DNA of 64,000 bases from Bergeyella zoohelcum ATCC 43767. GTDB lineage: Bacteria; Bacteroidota; Bacteroidia; Flavobacteriales; Weeksellaceae. This document shows positions 29,533 to 38,024 of the stretch, one piece after another; positions within the stretch are counted from its first letter, which is position 1, and every line of letters starts with the position of its first letter. The notes beneath the pieces were generated by a model. The model made no database searches. It was not told the origin of the DNA and was given only the letters and a program-made list of their open reading frames with translations. Location: contig NZ_JH932293.1 in assembly GCF_000301075.1 (NCBI RefSeq), forward strand, positions 1,710,692 to 1,774,691, written 5' to 3'. A program made the position numbers and the translations under genes.

Positions 29533-31368
29533 ATGATGACAAAAAAACATTATTTTTGGCTATTCGCTCTGTGCATCGGAAACGAATATGCCTCGCAAAT
29601 CACTAAAATAGACTCCGTAGTAATCCGTGATCCACTACTGGAAAACCAATTGGTATCCCAAAAAATCATTAGCCTAAAAGACACTGAAATTCAAAAAAAT
29701 ACCACCAACTTATCTGAAAACCTCAGATTCCAATCTCCCATTTTCATTAAGGAAAACGGTAGAGGGATGGCTTCTTCGCCTTCGGTAAGGGGAACCTCTG
29801 CACAGCAAACGGCATTCTTATGGAATGGTATCCAGATAAATTCCTTATTTTTAGGGCAAGGAGACATTAACACACTTGGACTTTTAAGTTATGATACCAT
29901 TGTAGTAAAAATAGGTGCAGGGAGTTTACGCTTAGGCTCTGGAGCTATGGGAGCGAGTGTACATCTTAATAATGATTTGCCATACAATAAAGGATGGAAT
30001 GGCTCTCTTCTCACTGAATACGGCTCCTACAATACGAGTAACAATGCTGTAAAAATAGGCTTCGGGAACGAAAAGTTTTCCGTAAAAGTAAACACCTCTT
30101 ACAGTCAAAGTGATAATGATTACGAAATTGCTGAGAAAAAATACATCAACCGAAATGGGCAGTATCATCAGCTTCACTACGGCATGAGTGCAGGGTACAG
30201 ATTTAGCCCTCATCATGAAATGACCATACATTCACAATTTCATAAAGGAACTCAGCACTTTCCTATTTTTGACACCACTACTCTACCTACTAAATACCAC
30301 ACTGGAGGACTAAAAACACTGCTCAACTATAAATATCAAGGTGAAAGATTTAAAAACCAGACCACTACGGCCTATATAGAAGATGAATTTAACTACTTCG
30401 GAAATATTCAAAATACCGAACCGAGTAGTGGCGGATTAGCAAAAACACTCATCGTAAGAAACTTATCTCATATCACCCTTACGCAGCCTGCACTATCACT
30501 CTCCATCATGGGAGAATTTCAGCATAATGCAGGAATAGGAAAAAACTCGGGAATCATTCACCCCAAAAGAGACTGGGGATATGCATACTTTGGAGCCGTA
30601 AAAAAATGGACCAACGCCCATTCTACGGAACTCTCTGTAAGAAAAAACTTTATTAAAAATATTTCTAGTCCACTCCTCTTTTCGCTGGGCAATAAGCTAA
30701 AAGTAAGCCCACTATGGACTACTCATATCAATATTTCTAATAACTTCAGACTGCCCTCATTCAATGACCTCTACTGGCAGCCCGGGGGAAATCCTGCACT
30801 TCGTCCAGAAATCGCTTGGCAGTTTGAAAGCATGCAAAGTTTTAGAATCAATGATTTCCAGATAGATATCATACCATTTTTATCCTACTTTAAAGACAAA
30901 TTACAATGGACCCCTACCGAATTAGGCTATTGGGCACCCAAAAACATGAATAAAGTAACCAGTTATGGTTCAGAAATTTATCTTCTTTACAAAAAGAAAA
31001 TCCATAAAAACATCTTAGAACTGAAAGCCAACTATGCCTACACTCGTTCTATAGATGTAAACACCAAGCTGCAAAATATGTACATCCCCATCCATAAAGC
31101 GTCGGGTACCCTTTCTTTCTCTGCTCCTCAGTGGAATATCTACGCACAAGGGCTTTTTAATGGACGCACTTATACCACTACAGATGAAGATGTAAACGCA
31201 GCACTAAAACCCTATTTTATCACCAACTTAGGCGTACAGATTTCCATGATAAAAAACCTTTCTTTAGGAGGAAAAGTGAACAATATTTTTAATCAAATTT
31301 ATTATACTACCGCTTATTACCCTCTACCATTGAGAAATTATTCGGTACAAATAGCTTATCAATTTTAA
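29533..31368 (+). CDS. btuB: TonB-dependent vitamin B12 receptor (BtuB-like)
   Basis: 611 residues. Signal peptide (HYFWLFALCIGNEYASQ), then a plug domain (about 30-150: ITKIDSVVIRDPL, ENLRFQSPIFIKENGRGM, SVRGTSAQQTAFLWNGI and GAGSLRLGSGAMGASVHL). A TonB barrel follows, ending YSVQIAYQF. It imports cobalamin with energy from TonB/ExbBD. The B12 assignment rests on the riboswitch directly upstream and the BtuG-like lipoprotein directly downstream (11 bases). A dedicated BtuCDF is not in the window. Confidence 0.9.
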   Translation: MMTKKHYFWLFALCIGNEYASQITKIDSVVIRDPLLENQLVSQKIISLKDTEIQKNTTNLSENLRFQSPIFIKENGRGMASSPSVRGTSAQQTAFLWNGIQINSLFLGQGDINTLGLLSYDTIVVKIGAGSLRLGSGAMGASVHLNNDLPYNKGWNGSLLTEYGSYNTSNNAVKIGFGNEKFSVKVNTSYSQSDNDYEIAEKKYINRNGQYHQLHYGMSAGYRFSPHHEMTIHSQFHKGTQHFPIFDTTTLPTKYHTGGLKTLLNYKYQGERFKNQTTTAYIEDEFNYFGNIQNTEPSSGGLAKTLIVRNLSHITLTQPALSLSIMGEFQHNAGIGKNSGIIHPKRDWGYAYFGAVKKWTNAHSTELSVRKNFIKNISSPLLFSLGNKLKVSPLWTTHINISNNFRLPSFNDLYWQPGGNPALRPEIAWQFESMQSFRINDFQIDIIPFLSYFKDKLQWTPTELGYWAPKNMNKVTSYGSEIYLLYKKKIHKNILELKANYAYTRSIDVNTKLQNMYIPIHKASGTLSFSAPQWNIYAQGLFNGRTYTTTDEDVNAALKPYFITNLGVQISMIKNLSLGGKVNNIFNQIYYTTAYYPLPLRNYSVQIAYQF

Positions 31369-31379
31369 TTTTTAACGAT

Positions 31380-32447
31380 ATGAAACTTAATCAATTTTTG
31401 TTCCTTGCTGGTGCAAGTGCCATGCTCACACTTCAATCTTGTAGAACAGATGAGGCTACTTCATCTACAGGAAATTACCAAAACGGAATTTTCATTACCA
31501 ACGAAGGAAATTATGGAAAACCCAACTCAGGTGTTTCCTTTGTTTCTAAAGACCTTTCTTTTACAGAAAATGACATCTACTCTAAAGCCAATGGCGGTGA
31601 ACCGATGGGAGATGTACTCAATTCTGCTGGTTTTCACGGCAATAACGCCTATTGGGTTATGAACAATTCTAATAAAATCATCGTTACAGACCGCTATACG
31701 ATGAAAAAGAAAAGTGAAATTACCACTACAGAGCAGCCAAGATATATGGCATTTGCTAATAATTATATCTATGTAACAGAAAACCGATGGTACCCTACTG
31801 AAGACGCATTCAGCAAATTAGGTATTTATGACCAAAATCACAATCGGGTAAAAACCATCACCTTTGACCGATTATCAGAAAAAATAGTATCGGCGTCCAA
31901 CTATATTTATGTGCAAACCGATGGTACCAAATATGTTTATAATGGAAACACTTCCGTAGCTGTACCTACAGGACATACCATTAGCAGAATCAACCCTACG
32001 ACCAATGAAGTGGACAAAATCATCACCCTCAACCATACTGGCATGATTAAAGATATGGTAGAAAGCCAAGGAGATGTGTATGTAATGTCTTCATCACAAA
32101 GTGCTGGAACTGCTATTTTCAGAGTAGAAGGATCCAGTGGTAATATATCAAAAATCAATACTGGAGCCGTAGGAATAGGAAGTAAATTAGCCGTAGATAA
32201 TGGCACCATCTATATCCTTGACTCTAATAAAAACATCTTCAAATACAATGGAGTAAGTACTACTAAACTCTTCATGTCTAATGCTTCTACTTATATCTAT
32301 GGGTTTAATGTCATCGATGAAAAAATTTATATTTCTGAAATGAATAATTTCACTTCTAATAGCACCATCTCCGTGCATAATGCAGCTGGAACACTTTTGA
32401 AAACTTTCACTACGGGCATAGGAAGCAATGGTTTCTATAAAAATTAA
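31380..32447 (+). CDS. btuG: DUF5074/YncE-like beta-propeller lipoprotein, BtuG-like
   Basis: 355 residues. Lipoprotein signal with lipobox in LTLQSCRTDE (Cys about residue 21), then repeated beta-propeller blades: GIFITNEGNYGKPNSGVS, GEPMGDVLNSAGFHG, NAYWVMNNSNKIIV, YIYVTENRWYPTED and so on. This is the DUF5074-type propeller of BtuG, the surface B12-capture lipoprotein that pairs with BtuB in Bacteroidetes. It follows the receptor gene by 11 bases under the same riboswitch. The symbol is inferred from context and fold. Confidence 0.8.
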   Translation: MKLNQFLFLAGASAMLTLQSCRTDEATSSTGNYQNGIFITNEGNYGKPNSGVSFVSKDLSFTENDIYSKANGGEPMGDVLNSAGFHGNNAYWVMNNSNKIIVTDRYTMKKKSEITTTEQPRYMAFANNYIYVTENRWYPTEDAFSKLGIYDQNHNRVKTITFDRLSEKIVSASNYIYVQTDGTKYVYNGNTSVAVPTGHTISRINPTTNEVDKIITLNHTGMIKDMVESQGDVYVMSSSQSAGTAIFRVEGSSGNISKINTGAVGIGSKLAVDNGTIYILDSNKNIFKYNGVSTTKLFMSNASTYIYGFNVIDEKIYISEMNNFTSNSTISVHNAAGTLLKTFTTGIGSNGFYKN

Positions 32448-32500
32448 GCTATAGACCCCTTAAAAACTGGCAAAAATTTTGCTATTAAAAACTACGATGA

Positions 32501-32660
32501 ATGTTTTTGTTTACATTTCATCACCTCGGTCTTAGCGGTGATTTTATAATCGGCAAAACCAAATGTAAAGAAAAATTAGGGTATGGATTCCAATTTTTGG
32601 CTGGAAAATATCACAAAATTCAAACACTCTTTAAAGAACATTTAAAGAGTGTTTTTGTTA
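32501..32660. other. Structured or coding-remnant region after the B12 operon
   Basis: Two nested inverted repeats are visible: TTTACATTT/AAATGTAAA (32510-32518, 32561-32569) enclosing ATCACC/GGTGAT (32520-32542). A plus-strand frame reads HHLGLSGDFIIGKTKCKEKL then GYGFQFLAGK, which looks protein-like but has no start or conserved end and fades into the terminator. It could be an RNA element in the btuG 3'-UTR or a decayed gene fragment. Confidence 0.4.
32622..32656. terminator. Terminator hairpin downstream of the B12 operon
   Basis: AAACACTCTTTAAA (32622-32635) pairs with TTTAAAGAGTGTTT (32641-32654), loop GAACA, then a T run. It can act for btuG on the plus strand and for the decayed coiled-coil gene on the minus strand. 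Confidence 0.8.
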
Positions 32661-32670
32661 CTCAAGCCAT

Positions 32671-33023
32671 TTATTCCAAATTGTGTTCTTTAAACCTTTG
32701 CCGTAGCACTTGGTTTTCCTCTTTAAGGAGTTTTTACTGTGCGTTTCAGACTATTGATTTCATCCTGCATGAGCTTTATTTTTTCCTCATAAAGTCCCGT
32801 AATTTCTCGGAATTTAGCCTCATATCGCTTTTCCAAGTCATCCAGTGTTTTCTGATACACGCTTACCACTTTATCTACATTGGTAATTTCTATGCTATCA
32901 TTATTCACTTCTATTGTTTCTGTCTCAGCTTTCAGTTTGTTTCTCCCGAATAGAACCAGCAATTAGGGATGAAAGCCCCGTTACTACCACTGGCATAATG
33001 TATTCTCTAAAAATATCCATCAT
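32671..33023 (-). pseudogene. Decayed membrane-anchored coiled-coil gene (phage-lysis-like), two frameshifts
   Basis: Three minus-strand frames join into one plausible protein of about 117 residues. Frame one, from the Met at 33023, reads MMDIFREYIMPVVVTGLSSL then IAG, a membrane segment. A shift near 32950 leads to FGRNKLKAETETIEVNN, then VYQKTLDDLEKRYEAKF and QDEINSLKR, a coiled coil. A second shift near 32724, at an A5 run, leads to LLKEENQVLRQRFKEHNLE and the stop at 32671-32673. Removing one base at each site restores one frame. The layout resembles small anchor/coiled-coil proteins of prophage lysis modules. Sequencing error in homopolymers is the alternative. Confidence 0.6.
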
Positions 33024-33134
33024 ATAAGAATATTATCTCATTCCCAAATTATTTCATCATTTTTTACGGATACGCTAAAGCCAGTCCCCCCCATAGGTTT
33101 CCATCAAACATTTTAATTCCTTTGTCAGCATCAG

Positions 33135-33253
33135 CTCTCAAATCCATAGGTAATAATTCAGTTTATATATTTGACTTTCAAAACCTTAAACATACGAATT
33201 ATTACCTTTTTTTGCAAATATTTTTTAATTTTTCTTATCCCGAACTCAGGTTA
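33135..33253 (+). repeat. 119-bp direct repeat, copy 1
   Basis: It runs from CTCTCAAAT to GAACTCAGGTTA. It has an internal perfect 12-bp inverted repeat, AGGTAATAATTC (33148-33159) and GAATTATTACCT (33196-33207). Copy 2 starts 229 bases later. Confidence 0.8.
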
Positions 33254-33363
33254 TTTAACGATTCACATCTGGTACATTTCATGACGCTAAATTATATAAA
33301 ATATATCAGAATAACAATACCTAAATATATTAATTTAACAATACCAAATATCCGTAACTTGCT

Positions 33364-33482
33364 CTCTCAAATACATAGGCAATAATTCGGTTTATATATC
33401 TAATTTTCAAAACACTAGATATACGAATTATTACCTTTTTTTGCAAATATTTTTTACTTTTGCTTATCCCGAACTCAGGTTA
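33364..33482 (+). repeat. 119-bp direct repeat, copy 2
   Basis: Same length and boundaries as copy 1 with roughly 90 % identity by eye. Its inverted repeat is AGGCAATAATTC (33377-33388) and GAATTATTACCT (33425-33436). The right half, from the GAATTATTACCT arm to CAGGTTA, is nearly identical in the two copies. Confidence 0.8.
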
Positions 33483-33613
33483 AAATAAAATTCAAAATGA
33501 GCTGGATATATGTTTTTCTAAAATTCTAGAGTTAAGTAGAATTATCTTATGGTATTATCGCCTTTTATTCGTAAATTTGTAAGATATTTTTTAACAAAAT
33601 AATTTTTGCTTCA

Positions 33614-34705
33614 ATGAAATGTGGAATTGTAGGATTGCCCAATGTAGGTAAATCCACTCTTTTTAATTGTTTAAGTAATGCGAAAGCACAATCTGCCAAC
33701 TACCCCTTTTGTACCATAGAACCGAATTTGGGGACGGTATCTGTACCTGATCCTCGACTGAATAAATTAGAAGAACTGGTAAAGCCAGAAAGAGTACAGC
33801 CTGCCGTAGTAGAGATAGTGGACATTGCAGGGCTAGTGAAAGGGGCTTCTAAAGGAGAGGGGCTCGGTAATCAGTTTCTTGCCAATATCCGTGAGTGTGA
33901 AGCTATTATCCATGTGCTTCGCTGTTTCGAAAATGGAAACATCGTTCATGTAGAAGGTTCTGTGGATCCTCTGAGAGACAAAGAAATCATTGATATAGAA
34001 CTCCAACTGAAAGATTTAGAGACCGTAGGAAAGGCTGTGGATAAAGCGAAGAAATTCATCAAGTCAGGGAAAAAAGAGGATATCCTTACCTATGAAACCC
34101 TTCTGGCACTCCAGAAATTTTTGGAAGATGGTAGAAATGCAAGAGAATTTGAAACCAATGACCTTACACTGCCTATCATCAACGAGGTGCACCTTTTGAC
34201 TAAAAAACCCATCCTCTATGTATGTAATGTAGATGAAAAATCCATTAAAAACGGTAATGAATGGATTCCTAAAATTGAGGAGATGGCGGCCAAAGAGGGG
34301 GCCGAAGTAGTGGTACTTGCTGCTCAAATAGAAGCTGACATTAATGAATTAGAAACTTATGAGGAGAGACAAATGTTTTTAGAAGAGCTCGGTCTAGAAG
34401 AACCCGGTGTAAACCGCCTAATTCGAAAAGCCTATGCGTTGCTGAAACTCCAAACCTACTTTACCGCTGGGGTAAAAGAAGTAAGAGCATGGACCATTCA
34501 GAAAGGCTGGACAGCTCCTCAGGCAGCGGGTGTTATCCATACAGATTTCGAAAAAGGATTCATCCGTGCAGAGGTGATAAAATTTGATGACTTCGTAAAC
34601 TATGGCTCTGAAGCTAAAGTAAAAGAAGCAGGGAAAATGGGAGTAGAAGGAAAAGAATACATTGTCCAAGATGGTGACATTATGCACTTTAGATTTAATG
34701 TATAA
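33614..34705 (+). CDS. ychF: Redox-regulated ATPase YchF (Obg family)
   Basis: 363 residues, the standard length. The P-loop is [15 protein letters not shown] (about 4-18), switch region [20 protein letters not shown], and the base-recognition motif is VCNVDE instead of NKxD, which explains the ATP preference of this family. The C-terminal TGS domain (about 280-363) ends DIMHFRFNV. It is a ribosome-associated P-loop ATPase linked to oxidative-stress response. Single gene with its own terminator. Confidence 0.97.
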   Translation: MKCGIVGLPNVGKSTLFNCLSNAKAQSANYPFCTIEPNLGTVSVPDPRLNKLEELVKPERVQPAVVEIVDIAGLVKGASKGEGLGNQFLANIRECEAIIHVLRCFENGNIVHVEGSVDPLRDKEIIDIELQLKDLETVGKAVDKAKKFIKSGKKEDILTYETLLALQKFLEDGRNAREFETNDLTLPIINEVHLLTKKPILYVCNVDEKSIKNGNEWIPKIEEMAAKEGAEVVVLAAQIEADINELETYEERQMFLEELGLEEPGVNRLIRKAYALLKLQTYFTAGVKEVRAWTIQKGWTAPQAAGVIHTDFEKGFIRAEVIKFDDFVNYGSEAKVKEAGKMGVEGKEYIVQDGDIMHFRFNV

Positions 34706-34710
34706 AATAG

Positions 34711-34739
34711 AAAAACCAAGCCTTTGAGCTTGGTTTTTT
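34711..34739 (+). terminator. ychF terminator
   Basis: AAAAACCAAGC (34711-34721) pairs with GCTTGGTTTTT (34728-34739), loop CTTTGA. Confidence 0.88.
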
Positions 34740-34847
34740 CATTAAGTACAGCAGATGAGAATATTCTTTAGTTTTTTTGCTCTAGTAATTTGATATTTTA
34801 TAAGTAACAGACAACATTTCTAATTTCTAAACTCATTGTTACGGCTA

Positions 34848-35531
34848 TTATTTCTTTTTGTAGTGGTCAAAAATTCCAAAATCAGTAGGCGTCCAAAGTG
34901 CAGCTTTTTGTCCGCAAGCTTTAAGTGCATTATTCGCCCAAGTGTTGCAGGTCATTAAGAAGCTATAGCTCCCTTTGGCTTCATAAAAAGCGTCATTATT
35001 GCCATAGACAGCATCAGTAGGAATAAGTATGTTTCGCCCTAAAGTATCTTTATCAAATTGATGGTCAATGAATGAAATTAATCGTTTATATTGTTCCTCA
35101 GTAACTGGAATTTTAATGCAGTTTTCATCTTCTTTCATCGTTGGATAATAAGTACAATGCATAGCCGATTCACTAAGAGAGAAGGCTGCTTTAAAGGCAG
35201 TGGAAAATTTTAAATCTTTCCACTCTGGGGTGTCTAGATAAAAACCTTTATCTCCCCATCCTATTGCTAAATATGGAAAAGTACCTTTACTATTCTGGAT
35301 ATTTTCTACTGGAATTTTTTGTGACCAATCCATAAGTGAGTGTTTTACAGGTACCACAATATCCGTATGAACTCCGTTAGTAAGTAAGAATATATCCACT
35401 GTTTTGGTCGATGCTGTTTTTTCAGCAGCTATTGGAATTTTGGGTAAAGCCCAACCTAACAATAAATAAACTATTGGGATAGCCATTATTATTGCTAAAA
35501 CCCTTATAATAATTTTTCTTGTCTTCTTCAT
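34848..35531 (-). CDS. DUF2459 (TIGR02117) family protein
   Basis: 227 residues. A signal anchor (residues 8-30, IIRVLAIIMAIPIVYLLLGW) precedes the domain. Family motifs are FLLTNGVHTDIVVPV, AIGWGDKGFYLDTPEWKDL, ALHC-like SAMHCTYYP and CNTWANNALKACG. Members were once called urease-associated, but their function is unknown; the conserved His and Cys suggest an NlpC-like enzyme fold. It follows the HD-domain gene by 4 bases and is likely co-transcribed. Confidence 0.85.
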   Translation of the reverse strand: MKKTRKIIIRVLAIIMAIPIVYLLLGWALPKIPIAAEKTASTKTVDIFLLTNGVHTDIVVPVKHSLMDWSQKIPVENIQNSKGTFPYLAIGWGDKGFYLDTPEWKDLKFSTAFKAAFSLSESAMHCTYYPTMKEDENCIKIPVTEEQYKRLISFIDHQFDKDTLGRNILIPTDAVYGNNDAFYEAKGSYSFLMTCNTWANNALKACGQKAALWTPTDFGIFDHYKKK

Positions 35532-35535
35532 GATG

Positions 35536-36756
35536 TTATTTTTTTTCTAGTTCTCTGGGAGTTACTAATACATACCTTTTACTAGACTGTGTAATAGATG
35601 AAGTAAGAATATGCCCTTCGTATTGGTGTAATGGAATGATTTCCTGATTTTTCGTAAAAATATGTATGGGTTGCTGTACAGCATTGTATGGCAAAAGATT
35701 TCTTTCCAAAGCATATACCAGCTCTTCTGCTTCCTGCTTTCCAAAAAACGCTATGGCTTGTTGTTTTTTCATTTCTATTTCCTCTGTGCTGAAAGGCTTT
35801 GTACCTATACTCGTTTTTGGCAAATTTCTATGGATGATACATTGACACTGGTAGGATAATAAAAAATCCTCATGACTGCTCCATGTTTTAATGGCCTCAA
35901 TAATATCATTGTCATCTAATCTTGTAAACTGTCTAATGTCTTCACTACTTGGCTCTATGATTTTCTTGGATTTCAAAAAATAGTCCAGAGCCTCACTCTT
36001 TGTTTCTAACTTATTTTCTAATGCCAATGCTTTGGCACTCTTTAAGATGCTTACCAACAAATTTTCTGCCATGGCCGCCGTTTTGTGATAATATACCTGC
36101 CAATACATGAACATTCGGGAGGTGAGAAAATGCTCTACAGAATAAACTCCTTTGGCATCTACTACCAGTTCATCTTCATAGACATTGAGCATAGAAATCA
36201 GCCTTTCTGTATTTACATTTCCTTCGGCTACACCTGTAAAAAAACTATCTCTTTTAAGGTAATCTAGTCTATCTACATCTAGCTGAGAAGAGACCAATTG
36301 ATTAAAAAACTTTCTTGGATATTTTCCTTGAAACATCTCTATTGCCATAGAAAGTTCGCCCCCAAATTCTTTATTTAACCGATGCATGAGCAATAGAGAG
36401 AGATTTTCATGATGCCAGTCTTCCATCAATACACTTTCTAATGCATGCGAAAAAGGTCCATGACCGATATCATGAAGCAAAATGGCCAAAAGTGCTGCTT
36501 TTTCTTCTTCCTGAAAAATCATCACCCCTTTCATTTTAAGTGTTTCTAAAACTTTGGACATTAGGTGCATAGCTCCTAAAGCATGATGAAAACGAGTATG
36601 CGTAGCACCAGGGAAAATAAGATTGAGAAGTCCTGTTTGTCCTATATGTCTAAGTCTTTGAAAATAAGAATGTTCTAAAACATCATACACTATATCATGC
36701 GTTATTCTGATGAATCCATGTATGGGATCATTGATGATTTTTCTTTTATTCAGCAT
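35536..36756 (-). CDS. HD-domain metal-dependent phosphohydrolase
   Basis: 406 residues. The HD motif set appears in the first third: HTRFHHALGAMHLM, LLAILLHDIGHGPFSHALE (HD pair with a following H) and SSQLDVDRLDYLKRDSFFTG. This layout matches the dNTP triphosphohydrolase-like YdhJ group. The substrate is not known. First gene of a two-gene unit with the DUF2459 gene. Confidence 0.9.
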   Translation of the reverse strand: MLNKRKIINDPIHGFIRITHDIVYDVLEHSYFQRLRHIGQTGLLNLIFPGATHTRFHHALGAMHLMSKVLETLKMKGVMIFQEEEKAALLAILLHDIGHGPFSHALESVLMEDWHHENLSLLLMHRLNKEFGGELSMAIEMFQGKYPRKFFNQLVSSQLDVDRLDYLKRDSFFTGVAEGNVNTERLISMLNVYEDELVVDAKGVYSVEHFLTSRMFMYWQVYYHKTAAMAENLLVSILKSAKALALENKLETKSEALDYFLKSKKIIEPSSEDIRQFTRLDDNDIIEAIKTWSSHEDFLLSYQCQCIIHRNLPKTSIGTKPFSTEEIEMKKQQAIAFFGKQEAEELVYALERNLLPYNAVQQPIHIFTKNQEIIPLHQYEGHILTSSITQSSKRYVLVTPRELEKK

Positions 36757-36916
36757 ATTCTTTTTCTTATAGCGAAGATAAGGTTTTTCAGAAGTTTAAA
36801 AAGTATTTTCATATTTTAAATTTTATAGTTGCTCCTTTCTCATTGAGTTTTGATGACATATTTTTTAATTCGGTGATGCTTATTTTAATTGGCAAACATT
36901 TTGCAAAAGAGCTATC

Positions 36917-37684
36917 ATGAGATATTTTATACTATTATTATTCGGTTTTGTTCAGTTTTTTTATTCTCAAGGGTTGGGTAATATTTCTACCAACGAATCT
37001 TTGACCTATCGGATTCATTATGGTTTTTTAAATGCGGGAGAAGCCACGCTATCCACTAATGAAACCCATTATAAAGGAATGCCTCATCTTCATGTGATAG
37101 GAAAAGGAAGGTCTAAAGGTGCTGTAAATGCTTTCTTTAAAGTGAGAGACCACTATGAAAGTTATATTAACTTAAGTACAGGGCTACCTTCTTTCTACAT
37201 AAGAAATGTACATGAAGGAAGCTATAAACAGCATTTACAAACTACTTTTCACCATGATTCTACTACATTGACATTAAAAAATGTATTGGAGAACTCTTCT
37301 CCTAAACAAATTAAAACCGTAAAAGGAGTTCAGGATATGCTTTCTGCTTTTTATTACCTAAGAAGTATGGGGGAGCAAGATTTAAAAGTAGGAAGTATAA
37401 AAAATATCAATGTATGGATAGATGATGAACTCTTTCCTTTTCAAATTCGAGTGGTAGGGACAGAGACTATTTCTACCAAATTTGGTAAAATCAAATGTCT
37501 GAAAATTATACCATTGGTAAAAAGTGGTAGAGTTTTTAAAGAAAAAGAAGGAGTAACCATGTGGGTATCTAATGATAAAAATCATATCCCCATTGCCATC
37601 AGTGCAAAACTTTTGGTAGGCTCTCTAAGAGCTGATTTAAGTAATTACTCTAATGTAAAATACCCTCTACAATTTGTAAAATAA
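36917..37684 (+). CDS. DUF3108 domain-containing periplasmic protein
   Basis: 255 residues. Signal peptide (MRYFILLLFGFVQFFYSQG), then the DUF3108 pattern: LTYRIHYGFLNAGEATL, VIGKGRSKGAVNAFFKVRD, GVQDMLSAFYYLR and WVSNDKNHIPIAISAKLLVG. It is a beta-rich secreted domain of unknown function. It is divergent from the HD gene and followed by a terminator. Confidence 0.88.
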   Translation: MRYFILLLFGFVQFFYSQGLGNISTNESLTYRIHYGFLNAGEATLSTNETHYKGMPHLHVIGKGRSKGAVNAFFKVRDHYESYINLSTGLPSFYIRNVHEGSYKQHLQTTFHHDSTTLTLKNVLENSSPKQIKTVKGVQDMLSAFYYLRSMGEQDLKVGSIKNINVWIDDELFPFQIRVVGTETISTKFGKIKCLKIIPLVKSGRVFKEKEGVTMWVSNDKNHIPIAISAKLLVGSLRADLSNYSNVKYPLQFVK

Positions 37685-37720
37685 AATCATAAAGATTCAC
37701 TTTCATTAGAATAAAAAAAC

Positions 37721-37759
37721 ATCCCTCTTGCAGCGTGAAGTCTGGAAAGAGGGATTTTA
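37721..37759 (+). terminator. Terminator of the DUF3108 gene
   Basis: ATCCCTCTT (37721-37729) pairs with AAGAGGGAT (37747-37755) and is followed by TTTTAATTTT. Confidence 0.8.
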
Positions 37760-37902
37760 ATTTTGAATATTAAGGTATAAAATAACCATTTGTTTTTTAT
37801 ATAGTATAATCACTTGATTTTTAGCAAGTTGTAGGCAATAATAGCGAAGAGTAATTGGCTTTTGGCTTAATATTGTATTTCCCCTACTCAATATTGTTTC
37901 TC

Positions 37903-38023
37903 ACTTCTATAATCATTGTACTTTATACATAGCACAAATTCACTTCTATAATCATTGTACTTTATACATTGTACATAGTACAAATTCTAATTTCTAATCT
38001 CCAATTTCTCACTTCTAAAATCA
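37903..38023 (+). repeat. Dispersed CACTTCTA/GTACTTTATAC repeat, copy A
   Basis: Two tandem units of about 45 bases (CACTTCTATAATCATTGTAC, then TTTATACAT, then a CACAAATT or GTACAAATT tail), followed by TTCTAATTTCTAATCT. The same sequence occurs inverted at 42556-42667 and in related form at 53857-54015. Confidence 0.8.
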
Positions 38024-38024
38024 T

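Larger units (their letters stand above)
33024..33613. other. 590-bp gene-free stretch with a duplicated 119-bp repeat
   Basis: It contains the two repeat copies listed separately and a 26-codon minus-strand fragment near 33073-33150 (ADADKGIKMFDGNLWGGLAL) that may be the tail of a lost gene. A TAAATTTG box (33572-33579) probably serves ychF. Confidence 0.5.
37685..38024. other. 340-bp gene-free stretch
   Basis: It holds the terminator of the DUF3108 gene and the dispersed repeat listed at 37903-38023. I see no gene. Confidence 0.6.

Noticed and set aside
33122-33385. Plus-strand ORF of 87 codons between ychF and the repeat
   Set aside because: Runs through the 119-bp repeat copy 1, has no recognisable domain and biased composition.
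33135-33482. CRISPR or tandem satellite made of the 119-bp units
   Set aside because: Only two long units with an unrelated 110-base interval; no short repeat-spacer pattern.
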